This document shows, one piece after another, positions 7,088 to 13,405 of a stretch of DNA of 33,185 nucleotides. The position numbers and the translations under genes are program-made. Position 1 is the stretch's first letter, and the number at the start of each line of letters is the position of its first letter. Source of the DNA: a virus; IMG/VR virus record IMGVR_UViG_3300032006_000040, positions 1 through 33,185 of that record; one strand, written 5' to 3'. The notes below the pieces were generated by a model. That model saw only the letters and a list, made by a program, of their open reading frames with translations. It was not told the DNA's origin and searched no databases.

Positions 7088-7457
7088 GACTTTCCCTTTC
7101 TTTCATATCCATCCATGTTCTAAGCAACGAAGCAAAGTGTGCTAGCTCCATGACAACGTAAGCCCCTCCGGTTCCGAAGTTCCTACGTTTCACTAATGCC
7201 ACTCCGTAATCTGCGTCTGCATTAATCCTTTCTTGTTCTGTTTCTTTCATTATCTCTGATAAAGATGACAGCGCATCCTTCCTGTTTTTGCATTCGAATA
7301 CAAATTCAGGAAGCCAAGCGCTTTCGATATCCCCTGTGTCCTTACTACCTGACAACGGAGATCTTCTAAACCCTTTAGTGTTATTAAAGACGACGTTAGA
7401 TAGATAGCGAACGCACTCGGTTTCCCAAGCCGTCCCCTTTTGTTTTGCTTTGTTCAT
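6981..7457 (-). CDS. Holliday junction resolvase-like PD-(D/E)xK nuclease
   Basis: 158 residues. GTAWETECVRYL (E12, E14), then GFRRSPLSGSKDTGDIES (D43) and FVFECKNRK (E55, K57) form the PD-(D/E)xK core in the order found in archaeal Hjc and related phage resolvases. These are small dimeric enzymes that nick four-way junctions with metal ions. Branch resolution before packaging, or recombination with the Rad52-like and Cas4-like neighbours, is the likely role. The conserved domain ends near residue 118. The remaining residues (about 121-158) are Gly/Pro/Ser-rich and coincide exactly with the 107-nt overlap with the next gene, so they may be a non-essential extension. ATG overlaps the upstream TAA (TAATG). 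Confidence 0.75.
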   Translation of the reverse strand: MNKAKQKGTAWETECVRYLSNVVFNNTKGFRRSPLSGSKDTGDIESAWLPEFVFECKNRKDALSSLSEIMKETEQERINADADYGVALVKRRNFGTGGAYVVMELAHFASLLRTWMDMKERESRGGINTLGYPLSPGVQERNSHVEHMVEGTRTQAAD

Positions 7458-7717
7458 TAGTTCACTTCAGGTGGTAAGTAATCTCTGTCTTCGTTGTACA
7501 TGAGCCAGAACTGTAAAGCGTTTTGAATAATAAATGATTTAGCTTGTTCGAGTTTGTTGTTCGGATCCATTGCATAACCAGATGGATGCCGTTCAAACCT
7601 GTCAACAAAGTGAATAGCTTCAAGTTCTAATTGATCCGCGAAATCTTTAGGTACTACAGCAGAAAAGATTGTTACATCTTCGTTGAGTATCGGTATCAAT
7701 ATATGGTTCTCATCCAC
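7457..7717 (-). CDS. unknown 86-residue protein between SSB and resolvase
   Basis: GTG start at 7717 sharing a base with the TAG of the SSB gene (TAGTG), and a TAA that overlaps the resolvase ATG. The product is acidic. A beta-like N-terminus (HILIPILNEDVTIFSAVV) leads to a helix with FADQLELEAIHFVDRF and a C-terminal block AKSFIIQNALQFWLMY. No family is recognised. Strict coupling to SSB and resolvase on either side suggests a replication or recombination accessory. Confidence 0.65.
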   Translation of the reverse strand: MDENHILIPILNEDVTIFSAVVPKDFADQLELEAIHFVDRFERHPSGYAMDPNNKLEQAKSFIIQNALQFWLMYNEDRDYLPPEVN

Positions 7718-8115
7718 TAGAAGGGCTCCGTATCATCCTCTATTTCGAATCCCTTTTGTACAGCCGAAACTGCTTTCGCTTGTACCGTATCACTTTGAGA
7801 ACCTCTTGGTTCCCACCTCCATGAAGGGCCAGCATCATCAGCATACAGCCGTAATTTCTTGATGCTCTTGCCTTCCTTGTTGGACCATTCATCTTCTTTC
7901 ATGCGACCTTTAACTATGATCCTGTCTCCTTTTGACAACTCGGCTATGCGTTCAGCTAGCGTGTCAAAACATTTCACATCGAACCAATGCGTGGCTTTGG
8001 TGGTGTCTCGTCCAGTGGTTACAGCTACTGAAAACATTACGTTAGCTGTCCCTTGTTTAGAGAACCGTAGCTCTAGGTCTTGTCCTATGTTTCCTGCAAT
8101 GGTGATCTCACTCAT
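7717..8115 (-). CDS. ssb: single-stranded DNA-binding protein (SSB, OB-fold)
   Basis: 132 residues from the ATG at 8115, chosen because AGGAAG lies just upstream and the protein then begins MSEITIAGNIGQDLELRFS, the normal SSB start. The longer frame to 8166 lies inside the annealing-protein gene. The OB-fold pattern is clear: NIGQDLELRF...GTANVMFSVAV...THWFDVKCFDTLAERIAELSKGDRIIVKGRM.EDEW. The C-terminus ends EDDTEPF, an acidic tip like the DDDIPF end of bacterial SSBs that recruits partners, implying contact with host or phage replication proteins. It lies directly after the Rad52-like gene (8-nt overlap), a usual pairing in phage recombination modules. Confidence 0.9.
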   Translation of the reverse strand: MSEITIAGNIGQDLELRFSKQGTANVMFSVAVTTGRDTTKATHWFDVKCFDTLAERIAELSKGDRIIVKGRMKEDEWSNKEGKSIKKLRLYADDAGPSWRWEPRGSQSDTVQAKAVSAVQKGFEIEDDTEPF

Positions 8116-8527
8116 TGTCTTCCTTTCTTTTTTCAAGAATGTCTGCGAGAACATAGTTCCCGTCATGTTTATGCCAGAGATGCAGACCTAAGCCCAACCT
8201 CATCGCACATCTTTTAATACCATCCGAAGCGCAAGCCTTCAGACGTGCTCCATCTGTCTTCCAGTTCGTCGGATTCTCGCACTCACCAACCTCTTGTATC
8301 GAGGTAGTTCGTCCATCAACATCGACAACAAGAGTGCAGAGGCAACCAGTAACAGTACCATCAGCATCCCTAACAACATCATCAATAGAAAAATCATAAG
8401 CTCCTACGATCCCCAAAAGAAACTGCGTCACTATTCCGTGGGGTACATATGCTGCTGCAAACTTCCCCGGTTTAGTTTCGATGAACTTGTCTTGGAATGG
8501 CGTCGCTAACTTAGCTAACTGACTCAT
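8108..8527 (-). CDS. Rad52/Sak-type single-strand annealing protein
   Basis: 139 residues, with AAGGAAAAGGA before the ATG at 8527. N-terminal PFQDKFIETKPGKFAAAYVPHGIVTQFLLGIVG, read here only in parts, matches the 'conditions for annealing' front of Rad52-type proteins (PF......R..K...YI....V...L). The diagnostic block is ARLKACASDGIKRCAMRLGLG followed by LHLW, equivalent to the Rad52/Rad22 SDAxKRAxxxxGxGxYLW motif. Such proteins form rings that anneal complementary single strands, usually with a 5'-3' exonuclease and SSB; here the Cas4-like nuclease gene overlaps upstream and SSB downstream. It is shorter than eukaryotic Rad52 and similar in size to some phage annealing proteins. Confidence 0.75.
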   Translation of the reverse strand: MSQLAKLATPFQDKFIETKPGKFAAAYVPHGIVTQFLLGIVGAYDFSIDDVVRDADGTVTGCLCTLVVDVDGRTTSIQEVGECENPTNWKTDGARLKACASDGIKRCAMRLGLGLHLWHKHDGNYVLADILEKRKEDNE

Positions 8528-9347
8528 TATCCTTTTCCTTTATTCTTAGTATTGAACTTATTGAGTCCCCCTCAGGTGACTCGCAAAGCTTCCGGTAGCT
8601 ACAGTAACCACACTCCCAAGGAGTGTCGCCTGAACCGCCGCTTCCTTTCAAACCCAATGGTACCACACCAGTTTGCAGAGCAGTAATCGTTTCGCGCATC
8701 TCCATTTCGAGCACGTACTCAGTGATTGTGCGTAACGTGGCACCACTTTCTTCAACTCTGTCGTCTAGTTCATAGACCCATTCGATAGTGTCACCAGCTT
8801 TAGCTTGGTCTTTCCACTTGCCCGGCGTTGCATCAGTACAGATATAAACCATGTGAACAGCATGAACATTAAGTCCAAGCGCATAGGTGGCAGCTTGCAA
8901 GAGATGTTGTTCTCTCGGCCCTTCCTTCCTTGCCTTACGGAAAGCAAAGTTACGCATGGTTTTAATTTCAACAACACAGATTCTTCCTTGGAACTTTCCG
9001 AACTTGTTGTGAAACCATAGGTAAACTCCATCAGCATGACCTGATCGCATGACTTCAGGGAAAGAGACACGCACTTCGGATCTAAACTTTTCAAAGACCG
9101 GATCAGTTTCCATTGCACACTGGACTTGGCTATGCAAAGTGTTACCTATCTCCCGTGCAACCAGCCCATTAGCTGCAGTGTCAGGGTTACCTGCTTCAAC
9201 TGGAGCCCTTAACCCGTCATAGATTTGTTGACGAATACAGTTCCCGATAGAAGACACACGCAAGAAAGACCCATCTGCCGTAGGTTTTGAACTATCAGCT
9301 AAACCTTTACGAGTTAAAGCTCTCGTTGCAGAATTAACTAGCTCCAT
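8511..9347 (-). CDS. Cas4/RecB-like Fe-S PD-(D/E)xK exonuclease
   Basis: 278 residues from the ATG at 9347, chosen because GGGAGC precedes it and the frame upstream runs inside the neighbouring gene. Nuclease motifs in order: SSIGNCIRQQIYDGL (C37), GNTLHSQVQ (H72), GHADGVYL (D106), VVEIKTM (E127, K129) and EQHLLQAATYALGL (Q151, Y155). The C-terminus has CGYCSYRKLC (C246, C249, C255). C37 plus these three make the four-cysteine 4Fe-4S set of Cas4, AddB and phage RecB-like nucleases. It would resect DNA ends to give single strands for the Rad52-like protein encoded next. Phage Cas4 homologues have also been discussed in relation to CRISPR adaptation, but no cas1, cas2 or array is present here, so a recombination role is preferred. 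Confidence 0.8.
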   Translation of the reverse strand: MELVNSATRALTRKGLADSSKPTADGSFLRVSSIGNCIRQQIYDGLRAPVEAGNPDTAANGLVAREIGNTLHSQVQCAMETDPVFEKFRSEVRVSFPEVMRSGHADGVYLWFHNKFGKFQGRICVVEIKTMRNFAFRKARKEGPREQHLLQAATYALGLNVHAVHMVYICTDATPGKWKDQAKAGDTIEWVYELDDRVEESGATLRTITEYVLEMEMRETITALQTGVVPLGLKGSGGSGDTPWECGYCSYRKLCESPEGDSISSILRIKEKDNESVS

Positions 9348-9714
9348 CAGTGTGCTCCCAATACCTGTGGTAGTAATCACTTGATGTGCGCCAAATATAC
9401 TGAGGCCCAGCGTGTCGCTCTTTACGTTCAGACAATTTAGTTTCTTGACGTTTGCAAGTCGGACAAACAACAGCCTCTATCATCCCCCCTCGTTGCGCCT
9501 TCTTAATTAATGGGCCTAAGAGCCGAGCATTATCTAACTTGACCCCCATCTTTTTTAGTTCCATGTGAACCTCGTCAGTAGTCCATGTTCGCCACGGCCC
9601 ATACTTAGTTACACATTTTTTGATTGCCATTTGTGCAGCAAACTTTTGAGATGGTCGTGCGTTAGCTTCGACTTGTCTCATGCCAGCATCTCTAGCTTCT
9701 TTACCACTATGCAT
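9334..9714 (-). CDS. unknown, possible winged-helix protein with CxxC
   Basis: 126 residues, ATG overlapping the upstream stop by eight bases. A basic N-terminus leads to KFAAQMAIKKCVTKYG, then WTTDEVHMELKKMGVKLDNARLLGPLIKKAQRGGMIEAVV, cited here only as the likely helix-turn-helix-wing region, about residues 44-84. A single CPTC (about 85-88) follows, then KLSERKERHAGPQYIW and an aromatic C-terminus. The layout resembles winged-helix domains that read fork or end structures, and the wing ends in a strand with the CxxC. Function unknown; the position before the nuclease gene suggests DNA metabolism. Confidence 0.65.
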   Translation of the reverse strand: MHSGKEARDAGMRQVEANARPSQKFAAQMAIKKCVTKYGPWRTWTTDEVHMELKKMGVKLDNARLLGPLIKKAQRGGMIEAVVCPTCKRQETKLSERKERHAGPQYIWRTSSDYYHRYWEHTDGAS

Positions 9715-10735
9715 TTACTAATTCCTTTGCAGCTTTCTCGGTCATCGGTAGCTTCCCGAACATGACGCTCGCTTGGTGTCTTCGGTTACGTTCACCTGTG
9801 CCAGCGATCCATTTGCTTGTACCTTTCATGGGTTTATCTTTCTGTTCCCATGCTTGGACAGCCATCAGCGCACCCCACTTAGTGTTACGCACGCCAGCTA
9901 TATCTTCATCACGATAGAACCTTGCATTCAAATCGTCTTTGTTGTTAGACCATCGAGTTATCTTGTTGTAATAACCCTGATGATTTTGTTTACCATCTGT
10001 GAAAGCCGGTGCTTCTGGGTTGAACGATGGCTTGTGTCCAATCAGATCAACAACTAACTGATCCCATTGGCCATCAACAAACTCTTGATTAGCCATCCGT
10101 TCAATAGTCTGAGCGTAACTCTTGTGTCGTTCGTAACCTTTGCATAGTTCTCTGACTGCTTGTTCCATCATCTCTTGTGGCTTACCAACCTTGCGGAATC
10201 TAAACACCGCATCGTTGTCTAAGATGTTCCACTTAAATGTGTTAGCACACACAACAGCAGTAGCAGACTGAGTAGCTATCAACGGCACATTCTTGTCATG
10301 TCCGTTACCAAGATTAAAGATTGAATCAACATGGGACCAGCCCGGTATCTCAATCCCATCCTTAAACTTCAACGACACATAACCAACAGCACCGTTGTCA
10401 TAAGTACCCACTGATTCAATAGTTTCTACTAGTCCAGTGTCAAGCAAGATGCCAGTGAGATCATCAATCATAAACCGATGCTGCACTATCTGATATCGAG
10501 GGCTCACCTCTGCAAACGCATGAGCATAGTGAACCATCTTTAACAGTTGCCTGTCACCTAGATCCCAGAACTCGTCGCCATGTTCTATATGTAATGTAGA
10601 TCTTTCAACCTCACACCAATCAAAAGCATTACGAGCTTCCAACCAGTCGATATGTCCGACCTTTCCTAACTTGTGCCATGCTTCCACACGATAACGTGCG
10701 TGCACCGCATCTGTTTCAGTCATTCTATGACTCAT
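9707..10735 (-). CDS. DUF932 family phage/plasmid protein
   Basis: 342 residues, with AAAGGGAA before the ATG at 10735. The features of the DUF932 / TIGR03299 'phage/plasmid-like protein' group are present: an early W...LG (AWHKLGKVG), YQIVQHRFMIDDL near residue 82, GAVGYVSLKF, then SATAVVCANTFKW (about 170-182) and a helical block with EMMEQAVRELCKGYERHKSYAQ. A basic C-terminal part has WIAGTGERNRRHQAS. DUF932 proteins are common in phages and plasmids, their biochemical role is not established, and they are often found beside recombination genes, as here. The gene precedes the Cas4-like, Rad52-like and SSB genes on the same strand. Confidence 0.75.
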   Translation of the reverse strand: MSHRMTETDAVHARYRVEAWHKLGKVGHIDWLEARNAFDWCEVERSTLHIEHGDEFWDLGDRQLLKMVHYAHAFAEVSPRYQIVQHRFMIDDLTGILLDTGLVETIESVGTYDNGAVGYVSLKFKDGIEIPGWSHVDSIFNLGNGHDKNVPLIATQSATAVVCANTFKWNILDNDAVFRFRKVGKPQEMMEQAVRELCKGYERHKSYAQTIERMANQEFVDGQWDQLVVDLIGHKPSFNPEAPAFTDGKQNHQGYYNKITRWSNNKDDLNARFYRDEDIAGVRNTKWGALMAVQAWEQKDKPMKGTSKWIAGTGERNRRHQASVMFGKLPMTEKAAKELVNA

Positions 10736-10737
10736 AT

Positions 10738-10839
10738 CTATTCCCTTTCATTGAGATCTTCAGGAGAGAGGAACTTGTCATATATCAGGGAGGCAAGCTC
10801 CCCTCTCCCTTTCTTGCAGCTAATCAGGCAACGCCCCAT
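10738..10839 (-). CDS. candidate 33-residue protein
   Basis: An ATG at 10839 with AAGGG five bases upstream opens a short frame starting MGRCLISCKKGRGEL and ending LSPEDLNERE, with its TAG two bases before the DUF932 ATG. Composition is protein-like and spacing fits the tightly packed operon, but a frame of 33 codons is weak evidence alone. A GTG six bases upstream in frame is an alternative start. It lies in the largest gap of this part of the early unit (10736-10885). A small hairpin (GGGAG/CTCCC, 10788-10802) falls inside it. Confidence 0.4.
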   Translation of the reverse strand: MGRCLISCKKGRGELASLIYDKFLSPEDLNERE

Positions 10840-10885
10840 GTACACCCTTCGGCATTCGTGGTGCGGACATCCGATTAGCTACGTC

Positions 10886-11185
10886 CTATTCTTCTTCTTC
10901 TTCGTAGTCGAAAGCGTTTGCTAAAGGATCATCACCATAAACCACAGCGATTCCTACCTGTGTACTGCCATTCATCAACCTAAACACGGGATAATATCCA
11001 TCACCCCACGTTGTACTGGTAGCAACAGCACCTTCAACTTCACCTACATTGTCATTACTCAACGTCGTTTCACAGATCGCTTCATAAGTTTCACCGTCAG
11101 TTACATAACATGGATCAACCACCATTATCTGGCCTGAATCCACACCAATATCCCCAACTTTTACATATTCAAAATCGAAACTCAT
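10886..11185 (-). CDS. conserved phage protein of unknown function (DSG...DPCY type)
   Basis: 99 residues. The pattern VGDIGVDSGQIMVVDPCYV, followed by a Gly-rich centre with TTWGDGYYPVFRL and then VGIAVVYGDDPL, occurs in many phage hypothetical proteins. It probably forms a compact beta domain; the DSG, DPCY and GDGxYPV motifs may outline a ligand site. The C-terminus is a run of glutamates (YEEEEE). I am not certain of the family name (DUF4241-like). The ATG overlaps the upstream TGA (ATGA). No reaction is proposed. Confidence 0.6.
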   Translation of the reverse strand: MSFDFEYVKVGDIGVDSGQIMVVDPCYVTDGETYEAICETTLSNDNVGEVEGAVATSTTWGDGYYPVFRLMNGSTQVGIAVVYGDDPLANAFDYEEEEE

Positions 11186-11367
11186 ACCACGTACTCATCT
11201 CGTATCCGTTGAGCTACTTGATCTAGCTCTGCTTGTACTCGTCTGACATAGACGGCTTCGTCTTCACGCTTCCGTCTCTTGTGTTCTTCCCATTTCAGAA
11301 TCAACAACATGTGTGACCACGCTGCTGCGAATCCGAACATTAAATAAGATGCCGCTGGTATGTCCAC
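11182..11367 (-). CDS. small single-pass membrane protein
   Basis: 61 residues with a GTG start at 11367, fixed by a perfect AAGGAGG five bases upstream. Residues 6-25 (ASYLMFGFAAAWSHMLLILK) form one membrane helix. The rest is a charged, mostly basic helix (EEHKRRKREDEAVYVRRVQAEL, quoted only to show charge) that would lie in the cytoplasm. Small early phage membrane proteins may change host membrane functions or block superinfection, but nothing here decides. It shares 28 bases with the upstream small gene. Confidence 0.65.
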   Translation of the reverse strand: MDIPAASYLMFGFAAAWSHMLLILKWEEHKRRKREDEAVYVRRVQAELDQVAQRIRDEYVV

Positions 11368-11501
11368 GGTTCCTCCTTCATTGCTTTTATTTGTTGATCT
11401 GCTGCGTCGTACTCGTCGTAACCTTCGAGCGCCGCTTCGTATTCTTCATCATCCATATATTCATATGGATCGTCCGGTGGATCAATATTGAAGTACTCCA
11501 T
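11340..11501 (-). CDS. 53-residue very acidic, tyrosine-rich protein
   Basis: An ATG at 11501 that overlaps the upstream TAA (TAATG) opens a 53-codon frame to the TAA at 11340. The product starts MEYFNIDPPDDPYEYMDDEE and continues with Glu, Asp and Tyr, ending EPWTYQRHLI. The strongly negative charge is like that of DNA-mimic or inhibitor proteins encoded early by phages, but composition is the only basis. Its 3' end contains the Shine-Dalgarno AAGGAGG of the next gene. Confidence 0.65.
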   Translation of the reverse strand: MEYFNIDPPDDPYEYMDDEEYEAALEGYDEYDAADQQIKAMKEEPWTYQRHLI

Positions 11502-11689
11502 TACTCTTTCTCCCCTGTCACTAGCTCATGGACTGTTTGAATTAACTGAGCAACCTGATTCTTAGTAAGACTTGACTGCTCTATGTCATAGTTGTGTGCG
11601 TACAAGATGCCTAACGTCCAGCCAATCTTCTGGTGACGCACAGCTACTTCGTTCACATAATGTGTGTCTACATTCGTAAGTTTCGGCAT
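11501..11689 (-). CDS. small unknown protein
   Basis: 62 residues, beginning MPKLTNVDTHYVNEVAVRH and ending HELVTGEKE. The middle (KIGWTLGILYAHNYDI) is followed by SLTKNQVAQLIQTVHEL, probably a helical hairpin. Its ATG shares a base with the upstream TGA (TGATG) and its TAA overlaps the next ATG. Unknown function; kept because of tight coupling on both sides. Confidence 0.6.
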   Translation of the reverse strand: MPKLTNVDTHYVNEVAVRHQKIGWTLGILYAHNYDIEQSSLTKNQVAQLIQTVHELVTGEKE

Positions 11690-11958
11690 CAGAACGCCTC
11701 CGCTTTGTACTCATCGACACTCACACCAGCATCTTCTAACCGGATCTCTTGCTGACGTGCACGCTCTTGGCTTTCACGGTGCATGTCTTCAATCATCTGG
11801 TCTATGCCAGCATCAATCAACTTGTCGAGCTTCTTAAGCTCACCCATTTCAATCATCGCCACCCTGTCTGGATGCGGTGACGACAGTTCTAATATTCTCT
11901 GCTGTATATACTTCTGTATGCCACGAGCAGTAGACATATCAATGTAATCACGATTCAT
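11689..11958 (-). CDS. unknown helical charged protein
   Basis: 89 residues with a good ribosome-binding site (AGAAAGGA before the ATG at 11958). It is almost entirely helical and charged: GIQKYIQQRILELSS, then KKLDKLIDAGIDQMIEDMHRESQ and ARQQEIRLEDAG. A coiled-coil or helical bundle is likely. No family recognised. It follows a 47-nt gap (11959-12005) in which I see only the ribosome-binding site and an A/T-rich stretch with TTAATTAATT. Confidence 0.6.
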   Translation of the reverse strand: MNRDYIDMSTARGIQKYIQQRILELSSPHPDRVAMIEMGELKKLDKLIDAGIDQMIEDMHRESQERARQQEIRLEDAGVSVDEYKAEAF

Positions 11959-12005
11959 CGTGAATCCTTTCTAAGTTACGGTTACTGATACTTTACCAGA
12001 ATTAA

Positions 12006-12221
12006 TTAACATAAGCCTTGTTCAAGCACCATTTGTTCGTACTTCTTACGGCCAAGAATAAACCCGATGTGTCTGAAACTGTACCCTGTTTCTTCTTGGA
12101 TCTGGCTAAGTGTTCTACCATTACTGGCCCGCGCACGAACTCGACTATGTATGTCCTTCTCTAACTCACGGGTCTTATCTATCGAATCTTTATGTGCTTC
12201 TATCAACTTGTTAAGTCGCAT
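12006..12221 (-). CDS. small helix-turn-helix-like protein
   Basis: 71 residues from the ATG at 12221, preferred over 12266 because AAAGGAAA lies seven bases upstream and the longer frame would run through the non-coding gap. After a charged helix (IEAHKDSIDKTRELEKDIHSR) comes NGRTLSQIQEETGYSFRHIGFILGR, quoted in part as the candidate helix-turn-helix of about 20 residues (TLSQIQEETGYS... turn ...HIGFILG). The geometry fits a DNA-binding domain. It may regulate the early unit or bind the nearby control region. No repressor-specific family is recognised. Confidence 0.6.
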   Translation of the reverse strand: MRLNKLIEAHKDSIDKTRELEKDIHSRVRARASNGRTLSQIQEETGYSFRHIGFILGRKKYEQMVLEQGLC

Positions 12222-12288
12222 AACATTTCCTTTATGGTTTACATGAAGTGCTCTAAACCTGAACACGAATACGAATAAATGTAGGTTT

Positions 12289-12323
12289 GTACGCCTGCCA
12301 GCCTTGATGACTGACAGACGTAC
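12289..12323 (-). terminator. strong hairpin, possible terminator or attenuator
   Basis: 12289-12301 and 12311-12323 pair over 13 positions on the - strand transcript (11 Watson-Crick, two G-U) around a 9-nt loop, and the stem extends through a one-base bulge. It follows the stop of the 211-residue gene at 12337 and precedes the helix-turn-helix gene. No perfect U-run follows (the next bases are AAACCTACATTTATT), so it may act as a weak terminator, an attenuator or an RNA-stability element. The G-U pairs fit only the - strand RNA, which supports function on that strand. Between the hairpin and 12222 there is a direct repeat of ATTCGT units (TTCGTATTCGTGTTC). Confidence 0.55.
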
Positions 12324-12336
12324 AACCTTGTGACCT

Positions 12337-12972
12337 CTAGCGCATGTATGTCATGCTTGGGGTTGCTTGACTCAACTCACGAGCCTTATTGGTCACGTCC
12401 CTGTATTCAGCCTTCATTAGCTGAACATCTACGTCGTGTAGCAGATTCGTGGTGTAGATAACCCACGGAATGTAAGGCTTTCCCATGTGGCGATCCCTTG
12501 TGAACCGCGACAGGTGTCGATACGTTTGACCGTCTATAGCCACGGTGTTGCCATCTTCCCACAGCTTGTGATTGCCAAAGTCACGCACCCACACAGTCTC
12601 TTGGAAGTTTGCCTTGGTAAGCTCACCATCTTCAGTTACTTCACGGATGTCTAACGCTGCTCCGACAACCTTGAATTGCAACTGACAACGTGCAGGTATC
12701 TCTATCGCCTGCTCACCGGGAACACTTGAACGTCGTGCAGCTTCTTCTGCATAACCTTCAGCCACTTGGTGGTCACTGTTGAACACGTACAGATATTGGC
12801 TAGCCGTACCGTTGTTTTTGTTTTGGTAACCTTGGTCAGCGTGCTTCTGCAACTCTGCAGTCGTGAAGCCACATTCCTGTTCGTTACCATCTGTGTAGAC
12901 TTCAAGGTGGTTTGTAACCATGTTGTCTACTATTGCTTGGAGCTTCTGAGCCCCTGTCTGTAATTGCTGCAT
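12337..12972 (-). CDS. unknown early protein
   Basis: 211 residues from the ATG at 12972, chosen for the AAAGGAA just upstream; an in-frame ATG at 12987 lacks a ribosome-binding site. The N-terminus is Gln-rich and helical (MQQLQTGAQKLQAIVDNMV), then an acidic region with EVYTDGNEQECGF and a beta-rich centre (EIPARCQLQFKVVGAALDI, ETVWVRDFG). The C-terminus has DVQLMKAEYRDVTNKAREL. I see no motif that names a family. As the second gene after the control region it would be expressed very early. Confidence 0.65.
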   Translation of the reverse strand: MQQLQTGAQKLQAIVDNMVTNHLEVYTDGNEQECGFTTAELQKHADQGYQNKNNGTASQYLYVFNSDHQVAEGYAEEAARRSSVPGEQAIEIPARCQLQFKVVGAALDIREVTEDGELTKANFQETVWVRDFGNHKLWEDGNTVAIDGQTYRHLSRFTRDRHMGKPYIPWVIYTTNLLHDVDVQLMKAEYRDVTNKARELSQATPSMTYMR

Positions 12973-12992
12973 TTGTTTCCTTTGCATATTGG

Positions 12993-13193
12993 TCAGTCCA
13001 GATCCGTCAGCCAGCCGCTACCGCTAGTTCCACGGTCATACTTGCCCGTATCAACGTAACGCTCGCCCATCTCTTGCAGACAACCTTCGTCATCTGCAAA
13101 CATTGAATTAAAACCATCTCTCGCCCTCATCTCCTTGGCGGAGAGAGACACGGGATTTGGCTTTGTCCAAGATCGCCGAGTGCGTGCTGACAT
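12993..13193 (-). CDS. first early gene, small unknown protein
   Basis: 66 residues from the ATG at 13193, with AAAGGA nine bases upstream. The product begins MSARTRRSWTKPNPVSLS, has KEMRARDGFNSMFADDEG and ends SGSGWLTDLD. The longer frame to 13436 reads through the structured element and is not credible. The ribosome-binding site (13198-13205) is the closing strand of the large structure at 13198-13402, so translation of this gene may be controlled by RNA folding. No family recognised. Confidence 0.6.
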   Translation of the reverse strand: MSARTRRSWTKPNPVSLSAKEMRARDGFNSMFADDEGCLQEMGERYVDTGKYDRGTSGSGWLTDLD

Positions 13194-13197
13194 GCTG

Positions 13198-13402
13198 GTC
13201 CTTTCTGGTTGGTTGAAGCGCCGTGAACAGCAGGTTCTGATGCAGAGCAAGTGGCTCGGGCAGCCAAAGTTTGTGGGCGCTAGATCTCGCCGCTCGTTCG
13301 TTGCGAGCCCAGAGATCAGCGGCAGAAAGTTTTGCTGGCTGCGGAGCACCACTTGAACCAGACAGGTTCTGCTGTACGGTGAAGCAACCAAGCCGAAAGG
13401 AC
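13198..13402 (-). ncRNA. large branched structured RNA element / 5' leader of the early unit
   Basis: Nested complementary segments, all Watson-Crick: 13198-13205/13395-13402 (8 bp), 13207-13215/13385-13394 (9 bp, one bulge), 13221-13224/13376-13379, 13227-13233/13369-13375 (7 bp), 13248-13254/13349-13355 (7 bp), 13255-13257/13344-13346, 13260-13265/13337-13342 (6 bp), 13278-13281/13318-13321, 13283-13288/13312-13317 (6 bp) and 13292-13296/13304-13308 (5 bp, loop TTCGTTG). A separate AACC/GGTT hairpin (13356-13368) stacks between two stems without any unpaired base, making a three-way junction. About 60 pairs over 205 nt is far beyond chance. In the - strand RNA the closing stem hides GAAAGGAC, the ribosome-binding site of the first early gene. 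Which strand is transcribed is inferred from that; pairs alone do not decide it. It could be a regulatory leader or a free non-coding RNA. Confidence 0.65.
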
Positions 13403-13405
13403 AAA

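Noticed and set aside
8511-9347. Interpretation of the nuclease as part of a CRISPR-Cas system
   Set aside because: No cas1, cas2, effector or array nearby; the neighbours are phage recombination genes.
13356-13380. GGTTC-containing stretches that resemble a tRNA T-arm
   Set aside because: No acceptor, anticodon or matching T-stem can be built around them on either strand; they fit the large branched element instead. No tRNA was found anywhere in the window.
13108-13404. 98-codon - strand frame covering the structured element, rather protein-like (contains KLSAADLWARNERAA)
   Set aside because: Starts with TTG, has no ribosome-binding site, overlaps the first early gene by 86 bases, and coincides with the long self-complementary segment, which explains the sequence better. 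Conservation analysis could reverse this.
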